Of a stretch of DNA of 64,000 nt, positions 44,542 through 53,314 are shown piece after piece (position 1 is the stretch's first letter; every line of letters starts with the position of its first letter). Where the stretch lies: the NCBI RefSeq assembly GCF_016901955.1, contig NZ_JACJLC010000003.1, forward strand, positions 28,884-92,883, in the 5' to 3' direction. A program made the translations under genes and the position numbers. This DNA comes from Pseudoflavonifractor phocaeensis. GTDB taxonomy: Bacteria > Bacillota > Clostridia > Oscillospirales > Oscillospiraceae. The notes beneath the pieces were generated by a model that saw nothing but the letters and a program-made list of their open reading frames with translations, ran no database searches and was not told the origin of the DNA.

Positions 44542-45465
44542 ATGGAGCATGTTTCCCATTATTTTAATAAGTATGACTATCAATCATTGATCTCAAAAGA
44601 TTGCCCAGATGACTCTGTATTTCACTACACAACAGTAAATACACTTTTAGAAATACTGCGAAAAAAGCAGTTACGATTTAGCAATCGGCTATATTTGAAT
44701 GATCATAGCGAGGGACAATATGTATTAGACTTATGCAGAAACAGAATAAATGATGTCTGGCCTGATGCATGCACTTATGATAAAAATAAATTTGTCGATG
44801 AGCTTTCAATTTTAAGCAAGCATATCACAATCCAACAATTTCAAGTTTATCAAGTGTCTTTTTCATTAAATGGCGATAGCTTGACTATGTGGAATTACTA
44901 TGCAAAGGGTGATGGGGTAAATATAAAATTTTGCTTGTCAAAAACTATTAAGTCCTTTGCTTTGCAGCTTTATCCAAAAACGCAGTGGCCAGTTAGTTTT
45001 CTTTATGGCGCTGTTGTGTATGACCAAGAACAACAAGTAGAAATTCTTAAAAAGATGTTGAATGATTTTTCCAACACCGTTCCTTTTGGGAGTGAATGGT
45101 ATATGTTTGTGTCATGGGCTGTATTGTACATCGGAACATTTTTTAAGCACAAAGGGTTTGAAGATGAGCATGAATATCGTATAGCATATAATCCTCTCTG
45201 TAATCCGATCGCTCCAGAAAAATGCTGGTCTATGCATTCGACACTCAGAGATGAGGACTATTGCATTCAGGTATATCAGAAGGAAAATATGTTAGTGCCC
45301 TATATTGATATTGATTTTGATGTAAATGCAGTTAAACAAATAATGCTATCTCCAAGACTTGCTGCTGAAAATGTTGTCGATGGGCTAAGAATTGCATTGC
45401 GCGGGTACAATTTTGACTCCCCAAATATTGAAATACGAAAATCAGAAATTCCGGTTCGATTTTAG
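44542..45465 (+). CDS. DUF2971 protein inserted between the pglX halves
   Basis: The 307-residue protein has the DUF2971 pattern: FHYTTVNTLLEILRKKQLRFSN, LYLNDHSEG, WNYYAKGDGVNIKF and FEDEHEYRIAYNP. The family has no established function. ATG at 44542 follows TAGGAGAAG, 20 bases after the pglX-N stop; the stop is 13 bases before the pglX-C start, with its own ribosome site. It is AT-rich like the end of pglX-N. It could be an effector, a specificity partner or a passenger that came with the swapped segment. Confidence 0.8.
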   Translation: MEHVSHYFNKYDYQSLISKDCPDDSVFHYTTVNTLLEILRKKQLRFSNRLYLNDHSEGQYVLDLCRNRINDVWPDACTYDKNKFVDELSILSKHITIQQFQVYQVSFSLNGDSLTMWNYYAKGDGVNIKFCLSKTIKSFALQLYPKTQWPVSFLYGAVVYDQEQQVEILKKMLNDFSNTVPFGSEWYMFVSWAVLYIGTFFKHKGFEDEHEYRIAYNPLCNPIAPEKCWSMHSTLRDEDYCIQVYQKENMLVPYIDIDFDVNAVKQIMLSPRLAAENVVDGLRIALRGYNFDSPNIEIRKSEIPVRF

Positions 45466-45478
45466 GAGTGCATATACA

Positions 45479-46420
45479 ATGGGACAACTAATCTCTGACA
45501 AATTCACCGCCTGGCAGGCGGAGTGCGAGGCCCGGTTCCAGCAGCTCAAAGCCAATGAGGAGGAGCTGAACCGCATTTTCATTGACATCTACGGTCTCCA
45601 GGACGAGCTGACCCCCGAGGTGGCCGACAAGGATGTCACAGTACATAGAATTTTCAATACCAAGGACGATGTCCCCGAGTCCATGAAGGGCAGCAATTAT
45701 GTCCGCACCCTCCGGGACGAGATCGTCTCTCTCATCTCCTACGCCGTGAGCTGCCTCTTTGGCCGCTACTCCCTGGATGTGGAGGGGCTGGCCTATGCCG
45801 GAGGCGAGTGGGATTCCTCCAAGTATCAGACCATCATCCCGGACGCCGACAACATCCTCCCCATCTGCGACGACGACTACTTTGAGGATGACCTCACCGG
45901 CAAGTTCGTGGACTTTGTCCGGGTGGTCTACGGGGAGGACACCCTGGAGGAGAACCTGAAATTCATCGCCGACGCCCTGGGCGGAAAGGGCGCCCCCCGG
46001 GAGATCATCCGGTCTTACTTCATCAACGACTTCTTCGCCGACCACTGCAAGACCTATCAGAAGCGGCCCATCTACTGGCTCTTTGACAGCGGTAAGAAAA
46101 ACGGCTTCAAGGCCCTCATCTACCTCCACCGCTACCAGCGGGATCTGCTGGCCCGGATGCGCACCGACTATGTCCACGAGCAGCAGGAGCGCTACCGCAC
46201 CCAGCTCTCCCACCTGGCCGACGCCCTGGAGCACGCCTCCGGCGCGGACAAGGTCCGCCTCACCAAGCAGCAGAAAAAGCTCCAGGACCAGAGCCGGGAG
46301 CTGCAGACCTACGAGGAAAAAATCCACCACCTGGCCGACCAGAATATTGAACTCGACCTGGACGATGGGGTAAAAGTGAACTACGCCAAATTCGGCGATG
46401 TGCTGGCGAAGATTAGGTAA
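45479..46420 (+). CDS. pglX: PglX C-terminal part (split gene)
   Basis: The 313-residue protein starts MGQLISDKFTAW and continues with ANEEELNRIFIDIYGLQDEL, LDVEGLAYAGGEWDSSKY, YQKRPIYWLFDSGKKNGFKA and MRTDYVHEQQERY, all conserved in the C-terminal third of intact PglX proteins. The sequence takes up exactly where pglX-N ends. It has its own TAGGAGTG site nine bases before the ATG, so the two parts could be made as separate chains and assemble. The gene is GC-rich, like brxC and unlike the DUF2971 genes on both sides. The two parts together give about 1160 residues, the normal PglX length. Confidence 0.9.
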   Translation: MGQLISDKFTAWQAECEARFQQLKANEEELNRIFIDIYGLQDELTPEVADKDVTVHRIFNTKDDVPESMKGSNYVRTLRDEIVSLISYAVSCLFGRYSLDVEGLAYAGGEWDSSKYQTIIPDADNILPICDDDYFEDDLTGKFVDFVRVVYGEDTLEENLKFIADALGGKGAPREIIRSYFINDFFADHCKTYQKRPIYWLFDSGKKNGFKALIYLHRYQRDLLARMRTDYVHEQQERYRTQLSHLADALEHASGADKVRLTKQQKKLQDQSRELQTYEEKIHHLADQNIELDLDDGVKVNYAKFGDVLAKIR

Positions 46421-46432
46421 AGGAGAGCTTTC

Positions 46433-47266
46433 ATGAGTATTTTCTATTACTATTGCAAAATGGAGACTTTCAAGTCTATGCTGACCTCCAAGACATTATG
46501 GTTAACCGACCTTACAAAGTCTAATGATTCCGAAGAAGTAATTCGTGCATATCAAAGCTTATGGGGCAGAATTAAAGAGTCACTTAAAAGAACAGATATT
46601 GACAAAGATGTACTTAGATCACAATTTGACCTGTTGGAGTCTACATTCAAGCTTCAAAGCATAGTTGATGTACCATTTGGTTGTTGTTTCTGCTCAGAAA
46701 ATGATTTAGTACAGCAATGGAAAGAATACGGAGAAAACGGTGCAGGAGTTGCAGCAGGATTTGATTTAGAATGCATCGAGGGACTTAAAAGGCAGTATCC
46801 AATTACATCATCTGATATTACTCATTCGATCGGATTTGAAAGCGTAATCTATGATAGTGCACAAGTTGAGAATGAGTTGGCCCAGATATGTTATCTTGCA
46901 TTAAAAAAATATGGATATCATGCTTGGTATCAAGCTATTTTGCCCACATTTAAGCATTATGCGGGCTTTATAAAAAATCCCACATTCAAAGACGAAAAGG
47001 AAACAAGGATTGTTTACTATCCATCGAAGTTCTTTGAAAATTCCATGCCCCAATTAAGCGGGCTAGAAACTAACATTGTTCCACACTATTGTCTTTCGTG
47101 GGACTGTGAAAAAACATCTGCTATTCGCTCTATAACCATTGGCTATAATAATCCGAGCAGTATAGATGAGATTAAGAAACTGCTTTCTGCGGCTAATATT
47201 GATGACAATGTTATAATTTGTCATTCACAGTGTTCATATCGCGATAGGCAACATACAGAGGGGTGA
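46433..47266 (+). CDS. Second DUF2971-like protein
   Basis: The 277-residue protein shows the same family pattern in a diverged form: YYYCKMETFKSMLTSKTLWL, TDLTKSNDSEEV, WKEYGENGAGVAAGFD and FKDEKETRIVYYP. It begins 12 bases after pglX-C with AAAGGAGAG and ends four bases before pglZ. AT-rich, unlike its neighbours. It is not a close copy of the first DUF2971 gene, so this is not a recent duplication. Function unknown. Confidence 0.75.
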   Translation: MSIFYYYCKMETFKSMLTSKTLWLTDLTKSNDSEEVIRAYQSLWGRIKESLKRTDIDKDVLRSQFDLLESTFKLQSIVDVPFGCCFCSENDLVQQWKEYGENGAGVAAGFDLECIEGLKRQYPITSSDITHSIGFESVIYDSAQVENELAQICYLALKKYGYHAWYQAILPTFKHYAGFIKNPTFKDEKETRIVYYPSKFFENSMPQLSGLETNIVPHYCLSWDCEKTSAIRSITIGYNNPSSIDEIKKLLSAANIDDNVIICHSQCSYRDRQHTEG

Positions 47267-47270
47267 AACC

Positions 47271-49859
47271 ATGTCTATCGAATCTATCCAGTACGCCCTG
47301 AAAGAGCGCATTGCTGCCCCTCTGCCGGAATTCTATCAGCGCCGCATCATCTTCTGGCAGGACGAGGAGCGGGAGTTTGAGGGCATGGTGGACGAGCTGG
47401 ATCTGCCGGGTGTGGAGATCGTCAAACTCACCGGCTCCAACAACTTTGAGGTCAAGAAGCTGCTGCTCCACGACGACCTCACCAGTGATTTCCTCATCTA
47501 CAACCCCTTCTCCTATGAAAACTCCAGGGACAACTGGCTGCGGGACATTGAGCTGTTCAGCGAGGAGTACCGGGCAGATTACATCTCCATGCTCATGAGC
47601 GAACTGAATGTGGCCTCCGGCCCTGCCATGCGCAAGACGGTCAAACTCTATGCCAAATTCCTGGACAACAAGGAGCGCAAGGGTAAGCTGCAAAAAATCG
47701 GCCGCAGTTACGAGACACCCATCCAGTTTCACATCGATGTGATGGCCGTCCTGGCCGGTGTCCCCGGCGGCTCGGCCCAGGATGTCTTTATCTCCGTGCT
47801 ATCCCACGGGCTGGATGAGGAAACCAACGCACCCATTTCCAACATCAAAAAGTTCGGCAACATCGACGCTTTTTGGCAGTTGGCACGCAAATACACAGGC
47901 TATCAATACGAAGAAGAAAATCCCCTGGGCCTTTTTGCGGCTCATGTGCTGCTGACTGCCCTGTCCCAGACCATGAGCGCCGGTGTGTTCAAGGGATTGG
48001 AGCGGTTCCTCTCGGAATCAAACAAGGCCTACTGTTACAGCATGGTCCATGAGTGGCAGAACCGGGAGGACCATTCCGCTCTGATGGAACTCTGCCGCAG
48101 CGTGGAGCAGGAACTGCAGCTGCCCACCCGTTTTGACAAGCAGGAGATCGAAACCCTGCTTACGGGCGATATCTTCCCCGCCATCCATGAGAGCATCCTG
48201 AAGCGGTTTTATGACGAGATCTCCGGCCAGGTGGTGAAAACTGACCTGATGCTGAAAACGGTGGAGAACCGCCGCACCTCCGGCTGGTATGAGATGTTTT
48301 CTGACTACTACGAGTGCCTCTACCATGTGGCCCGGATGCAGAACTTCTACCAGGAACACGCGGGCGGGTTCCACATTGTGGAGCCAAAGGCAATCTGGAA
48401 ACTCTATACCGAGCAGGGGTACCAGATGGACAGCGATTATCGTCAGTTCCACCTCCACTTTGGGAATTCCCTGAAGGACAGCAACGCCGTACTGGAGGAC
48501 AAACTGAAGCACGCCGCAGAATATGTGGAATCACTCTATAAAAACTGGTTCCTGGGAGGACTGACCTCCTGCTGGGCCAACGCCGTGTCTGATGATTTTG
48601 CCTCTCTGGGTTATGTGTCCGAAATCCGCAGACAGCGGGATTTCTATACCCACTATGTCCGCCCATTGGCAGGGAAAACGACCCGCGCCTTTGTCATCAT
48701 CTCCGATGCCCTGCGCTATGAGGTGGCGGCGGAACTCAGCGAAACGCTGGTTCGCTCCACCAAGGGTACGGCAAAACTGGAATCCATGCAGGTGATTTTC
48801 CCCTCCATCACCAAGTTCGGTATGGCCGCGCTGCTTCCTGCTCAACGGCTGGGGGTGACTGAGGACATGGAGGTTCTGGCGGACGGTATGCCTACCCGTT
48901 CCACGGCGGAGCGGGAGAAGATCCTTTGTGCCGCAAATCCGAAAAGTGTGGCCGTCCAGTACACCGATATTCTGAATATGAAGCGGGCTGAGCGCCGGGA
49001 ACTGGTCAGCGGCAAGGATGTGGTCTATATCTACCACAACACCATTGACGCAATAGGCGACAAGTCCGTTACCGAACAGAAGGTTTTTGAAGCCTGCGGG
49101 GACACGGTTCAGGAACTCTCCAATCTGCTCCGCATCGTGGTCAACGATATGCAGGGTACCGATATTTTCATCACAGCAGATCACGGGTTCCTTTATACAT
49201 ACAGCCCCCTTTCCGAAAGCGACAAACTCAGCAGGGATGCTTTTGATGGGAAGATTTTTGAACTGGGACGGCGCTATGGGTTGACAACCCCTGATACAAC
49301 CGCCAGTTTCCTGCTCCCGATCCAACTTTCAGGGGTATTGGATGGAACACCGGTCAAGGGATACGCTCCACAGGACTCCACCCGCATCAAGATCAAAGGC
49401 GGCGGAGAAAACTATGTCCACGGCGGAATCAGCCTGCAGGAAATGGTGGTTCCGGTCATTGCCTTTAAGAACCTGAGGACCAGCAGCAAGCAGTTTGTGG
49501 AACTCACTAATGCGCAGATAGGACTGCTCAGTGAGAGCCGGAAGATTACAAATCTTATCTTCTCTCTGGACTTTTTCCAAAAGCAGCCTGTCAGCGACAA
49601 GGTACAACCCTGTACTTATACGGTTTATATGACGGATGATGAGGACAAGATTGTCAGCGACCGCCAGACCATCATTGCTGACCGTACCAGCAGCAACGCC
49701 TCTGAGCGAGTGTTCCGCGTGCGCTTTAACCTCAAGGCGGGCAGTTACGACCGGAATAAACTCTATCGGCTGGTGATCACCAACGGGACAGATGTGCCAG
49801 AGGAGATCGAGTTCCATATTGATATTGCAATGGCCGACGATTTCGGTTTTGATTTGTAA
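47271..49859 (+). CDS. pglZ: BREX alkaline-phosphatase-like protein PglZ
   Basis: The 862-residue protein belongs to PglZ: AFVIISDALRYEVAAELSE near residue 475 and IFITADHGFLYTY near 635 are the metal-binding motifs of the alkaline phosphatase fold. PglZ is the marker gene of all BREX types. It follows the second DUF2971 gene by four bases and precedes brxL by 11 bases. Length (about 850) is normal for BREX-1. Confidence 0.93.
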   Translation: MSIESIQYALKERIAAPLPEFYQRRIIFWQDEEREFEGMVDELDLPGVEIVKLTGSNNFEVKKLLLHDDLTSDFLIYNPFSYENSRDNWLRDIELFSEEYRADYISMLMSELNVASGPAMRKTVKLYAKFLDNKERKGKLQKIGRSYETPIQFHIDVMAVLAGVPGGSAQDVFISVLSHGLDEETNAPISNIKKFGNIDAFWQLARKYTGYQYEEENPLGLFAAHVLLTALSQTMSAGVFKGLERFLSESNKAYCYSMVHEWQNREDHSALMELCRSVEQELQLPTRFDKQEIETLLTGDIFPAIHESILKRFYDEISGQVVKTDLMLKTVENRRTSGWYEMFSDYYECLYHVARMQNFYQEHAGGFHIVEPKAIWKLYTEQGYQMDSDYRQFHLHFGNSLKDSNAVLEDKLKHAAEYVESLYKNWFLGGLTSCWANAVSDDFASLGYVSEIRRQRDFYTHYVRPLAGKTTRAFVIISDALRYEVAAELSETLVRSTKGTAKLESMQVIFPSITKFGMAALLPAQRLGVTEDMEVLADGMPTRSTAEREKILCAANPKSVAVQYTDILNMKRAERRELVSGKDVVYIYHNTIDAIGDKSVTEQKVFEACGDTVQELSNLLRIVVNDMQGTDIFITADHGFLYTYSPLSESDKLSRDAFDGKIFELGRRYGLTTPDTTASFLLPIQLSGVLDGTPVKGYAPQDSTRIKIKGGGENYVHGGISLQEMVVPVIAFKNLRTSSKQFVELTNAQIGLLSESRKITNLIFSLDFFQKQPVSDKVQPCTYTVYMTDDEDKIVSDRQTIIADRTSSNASERVFRVRFNLKAGSYDRNKLYRLVITNGTDVPEEIEFHIDIAMADDFGFDL

Positions 49860-49870
49860 GGAGAAGCACC

Positions 49871-51940
49871 ATGGAAGAGTGGAAATTGGGCAACGAAACA
49901 GATGACGCCAACATGGTCATTGACCAAAAACTGCGGCAATACTTTGATGGTCGGATCGTCCGAAAGGATTTGACCAAGTCCATCAAAGAGGGGGCAAATG
50001 TCCCCGTCTATGTACTGGAGTTTCTCCTTGGCCAGTACTGCAGTTCGGATGATGATGAGGTCATTGAGAAAGGCGTTCAGAATGTGAAGCGCATCCTGTC
50101 CGACAATTTCGTGCGTCCGGACGAGTCTCAAAAGGTGCTCTCTCTGCTGCGGGAACGGGGCAGCTTCACCGTAATCGACCGACTCACCGTGAAGTTGAAC
50201 ATCAAATATGACCGCTATGAGGCTGACTTTTCCAACCTTGGGATCAAGAACATCCCGATTGCAGCAGAGTATGTATCACAGTATGACCGGCTGCTCTGTG
50301 GTGGGATCTGGTGTATCGTGCAGCTGGACTATGAGTTCTGCGAAGAGGACAAGCATAACTCTCCCATCCAAATCCGGAAGGTCACTCCCATTCAGATGCC
50401 TCACATTGATCTGGCTGAGATCAAGCAGGGACGGAAGCATTTTACCAAGGACGAGTGGATCACCATTCTGCTCCGCTCCACCGGCATGGAGGCGGACAAG
50501 TTTACCGAGCGGGAAAAGTGGCTCTTGCTGGCCCGGATGCTGCCATTGGTAGAAAATAACTTCAACCTTTGTGAGTTGGGGCCTCGGAGTACAGGCAAGT
50601 CCCATCTGTTCAAGGAGATCTCCCCCAACAGCATTCTGGTTTCCGGCGGGCAGACCACGGTGGCCAATCTGTTTTACAACATGGGGACCAAAACTGTAGG
50701 ACTGGTGGGGCTGTGGGACTGTGTAGCCTTTGACGAGGTTGCCGGTATCACCTTCAAAGACAAAGACGGCGTGCAGATCATGAAAGACTACATGGCTTCT
50801 GGTTCCTTTGCCCGCGGAAAAGAGGAGAAGGCCGCCAGCGCATCCATGGCCTTTGTAGGCAACATCAATCAGAGCGTGGATGTTCTGCTGAAAACCTCCC
50901 ATCTTTTTGAGCCGTTCCCTGATGCTATGGCCTACGACACGGCGTTTCTTGACCGTATGCACTGTTATGTGCCTGGTTGGGAGATCCCCAAGTATCGTCC
51001 TGATTTCTTTACGAATGATTATGGTTTTATCACCGACTATCTGGCAGAGTTTATGCGAGAGATGCGGAAAGAGCCTTGGGGCGACGCCTGCGACCGATAT
51101 TTCCGCTTCGGCAGCAATCTCAATCAGAGAGACACGATTGCCGTCCGCAAAATGGTTTCCGGGTTCACAAAACTGCTCTATCCCGATGGTGAATTCTCCC
51201 GTAACGATATGGAGGAGATCCTGACCTATGCTCTGGAGATGCGGCGCAGGGTCAAGGAGCAGCTGAAAAAGATCGGCGGTATGGAGTTCTATGATGTGAA
51301 TTTCTCCTATATCGATAACGAAACTTTTGAAGAGCGCTTCGTGTCGGTGCCGGAGCAGGGCGGCGGAAAACTGATTCCAGAGGGCATGGCAAATCCCGGA
51401 ACAGTCTATACCATCTCCCGAGCCAAGTCCGGCATGGTAGGTGTGTATCGCCTGGAGACTCAGATGCTGCCCGGTAACGGAAAATTTGAGCGCACCGGTC
51501 TGGGCAGTGACAGAGAAGCCAAGGAGGCCACAAATACTGCCTTTAACTACCTTAAAGCCAACGGCGGTGGGATCTCCCGTTCCATCAGCACAACGCAGAA
51601 GGACTACATCATCAACTATCAGGATCTCAATGGCATTGGGATGACGAAATCTCTGGCTTTGCCCACGGTAATTGCCATCGCATCCGCTGCTCTCAATAAG
51701 CCCACGCTCAGCAGCCTTGCGGTTTTGGGAGAGATCAGCATCAGTGGTGCTATTACCAAAGTGGATGAGCTGGCCAATGTGCTCCAGGTTTGCCTGGACA
51801 GCGGGGCCAAGAAAATCCTGCTTCCCATTACTTCAGCTGCGGATCTTGGAACTGTGCCTCCTGATTTGATGGGGGCCTTCAGCATTATCTTTTACACCTC
51901 TGCGCAGGAAGCTGTATTCAAGGCGCTGGGTGTAGAATAA
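49871..51940 (+). CDS. brxL: BREX Lon-like protein BrxL
   Basis: The 689-residue protein has Walker A LGPRSTGKSHLFKE near residue 237, Walker B DCVAFDEVAGI near 290 and a C-terminal Lon-like domain (AVLGEISISGAITKVDELAN, GAKKILLP). The canonical Lon GPSAG serine loop reads GMTKS here, so proteolysis is doubtful; BrxL proteins act as AAA+ DNA-binding rings. Its presence with brxA/B/C and pglX/Z makes this a type 1 BREX locus. Start after AAGGAG. Confidence 0.92.
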   Translation: MEEWKLGNETDDANMVIDQKLRQYFDGRIVRKDLTKSIKEGANVPVYVLEFLLGQYCSSDDDEVIEKGVQNVKRILSDNFVRPDESQKVLSLLRERGSFTVIDRLTVKLNIKYDRYEADFSNLGIKNIPIAAEYVSQYDRLLCGGIWCIVQLDYEFCEEDKHNSPIQIRKVTPIQMPHIDLAEIKQGRKHFTKDEWITILLRSTGMEADKFTEREKWLLLARMLPLVENNFNLCELGPRSTGKSHLFKEISPNSILVSGGQTTVANLFYNMGTKTVGLVGLWDCVAFDEVAGITFKDKDGVQIMKDYMASGSFARGKEEKAASASMAFVGNINQSVDVLLKTSHLFEPFPDAMAYDTAFLDRMHCYVPGWEIPKYRPDFFTNDYGFITDYLAEFMREMRKEPWGDACDRYFRFGSNLNQRDTIAVRKMVSGFTKLLYPDGEFSRNDMEEILTYALEMRRRVKEQLKKIGGMEFYDVNFSYIDNETFEERFVSVPEQGGGKLIPEGMANPGTVYTISRAKSGMVGVYRLETQMLPGNGKFERTGLGSDREAKEATNTAFNYLKANGGGISRSISTTQKDYIINYQDLNGIGMTKSLALPTVIAIASAALNKPTLSSLAVLGEISISGAITKVDELANVLQVCLDSGAKKILLPITSAADLGTVPPDLMGAFSIIFYTSAQEAVFKALGVE

Positions 51941-51975
51941 CGACTCAAATTTGATTTGTTGTATGGGAGGTACTC

Positions 51976-53079
51976 ATGTCTACAATCCGATGTCCGCACT
52001 GCGGCAGTCCTGTTATGGTACGAGGCAACCGCTGGGAGTGCGGCTGGTGTGGTGATTTTGGAGACATATCATCACTGAACCGGTCGGAGCGCATCAAGCT
52101 TTCCCGGGCCAGCGACGCGGCACTGGAGGACCTGGAGCGCGGCGTTCTCTCCATTCTGGAGGGAATACAAGCGCACTTCGGCAGCGGAGAAAAAGAACGG
52201 CTCTTGGCCTGCAAGCTGGCCATTTACGGGATGTCCCACGCTTTGGTTCCAGCCAACAATCAGACACAACATAACCTCCAACTTTTGCAGGCGTTTTTTC
52301 AGCGCTATTCCTTCTGCACAGCAGGCGAGGTGCTGGGTGCAGCTCGCAGCGGAAAACCAGCCTTTGAGGATCAGTTTCTGCTTACAAAGGAGCGGCTTGG
52401 TTCTTTTTGGGAATCTTTGCTGCCTGATTTACCCCAGTATGAAGCATACAAAGCCTGGCCAAACTGGCTCTATCAAACGGTGGATGGCCTGAGCGATGTG
52501 GAAAGTTTTTTCTCCGGCCAGGACAGCTCTACTTTATTTGATACGCTTCAAGAAGCACTGGATACCCATTGGAACACCTATCCCCTGCTCCATCCGGATC
52601 TTGCCGCTCTGGAGGCTGCCGTCCGCAACTGGGACCTCTCAAAGAATGAGTGGGCCTGCCGGGACCTGTTGATTGCCGCCTTTCCTGATGCAGTCCGCTT
52701 CTGGAGTGCGGAGGAACTTTTGGAGATGGACACCATGGAACTCCTGGGAAAAGTAAGTGAGTGGAAACCGGAAGTAGGCATCCAGATGATGAAATTACTG
52801 CTGGACACCGCCGAGCGACATCTCCAGGAGCCGGAAGCCGCCGATCAACTGCTGGGTAATGACCTGTACGAACTCTGTCAGAATCAAACCGTCCAGCCCA
52901 AGCTTTTGGCTCAACTGAAAGAGGATGCTCGTCTGGTTCGGCAGTTGTTCCAAAGCGCCTATGTAGGCGACCTACAGGAGGAATTACTGGAAGCGTGCAA
53001 CTGGTTTGGGGAAGCGAGGCTGAAAGCATATCTTCTGTCTCTTTTAGCACAAAACCCTTATTTCAAGGGATTTAACTGA
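51976..53079 (+). CDS. Zinc-ribbon protein after brxL, unknown
   Basis: The 367-residue protein starts with a zinc ribbon, CPHC at about residues 6-9 and CGWC at about 22-25, followed by a long helical region without known catalytic motifs. It is 35 bases after brxL, with GGGAGGT before the ATG, on the same strand and of similar GC content, so it is probably the last gene of the BREX operon. A role as BREX accessory or regulator is possible. Family not recognised. Confidence 0.65.
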   Translation: MSTIRCPHCGSPVMVRGNRWECGWCGDFGDISSLNRSERIKLSRASDAALEDLERGVLSILEGIQAHFGSGEKERLLACKLAIYGMSHALVPANNQTQHNLQLLQAFFQRYSFCTAGEVLGAARSGKPAFEDQFLLTKERLGSFWESLLPDLPQYEAYKAWPNWLYQTVDGLSDVESFFSGQDSSTLFDTLQEALDTHWNTYPLLHPDLAALEAAVRNWDLSKNEWACRDLLIAAFPDAVRFWSAEELLEMDTMELLGKVSEWKPEVGIQMMKLLLDTAERHLQEPEAADQLLGNDLYELCQNQTVQPKLLAQLKEDARLVRQLFQSAYVGDLQEELLEACNWFGEARLKAYLLSLLAQNPYFKGFN

Positions 53080-53174
53080 AAAGCACGCCAGATCTGTGAG
53101 TAAATCACAGGATATCAGATATTTTTCCACGCCCTACATTTCTCGCTTTACTATAGTCTCTGTATATAAACTGG

Positions 53175-53220
53175 AACTGGCCGTCCTCTCAATATAATTT
53201 GAGACAGCGGCCAGTTTTCT
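53175..53220 (+). terminator. Terminator of the BREX operon
   Basis: AACTGGCCG (53175-53183) pairs with CGGCCAGTT (53208-53216); inside, TCTCAA pairs with TTGAGA. The tail is TTTTCT. Confidence 0.75.
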
Positions 53221-53314
53221 GTTATGGTGCGACCATCAAGTCCGGGATAAGCTATCCTAATTTCCTTGGCATCTTAATAAAGTGATCTTGCCGTTCAACT
53301 AGGGAGGTAGCAAC

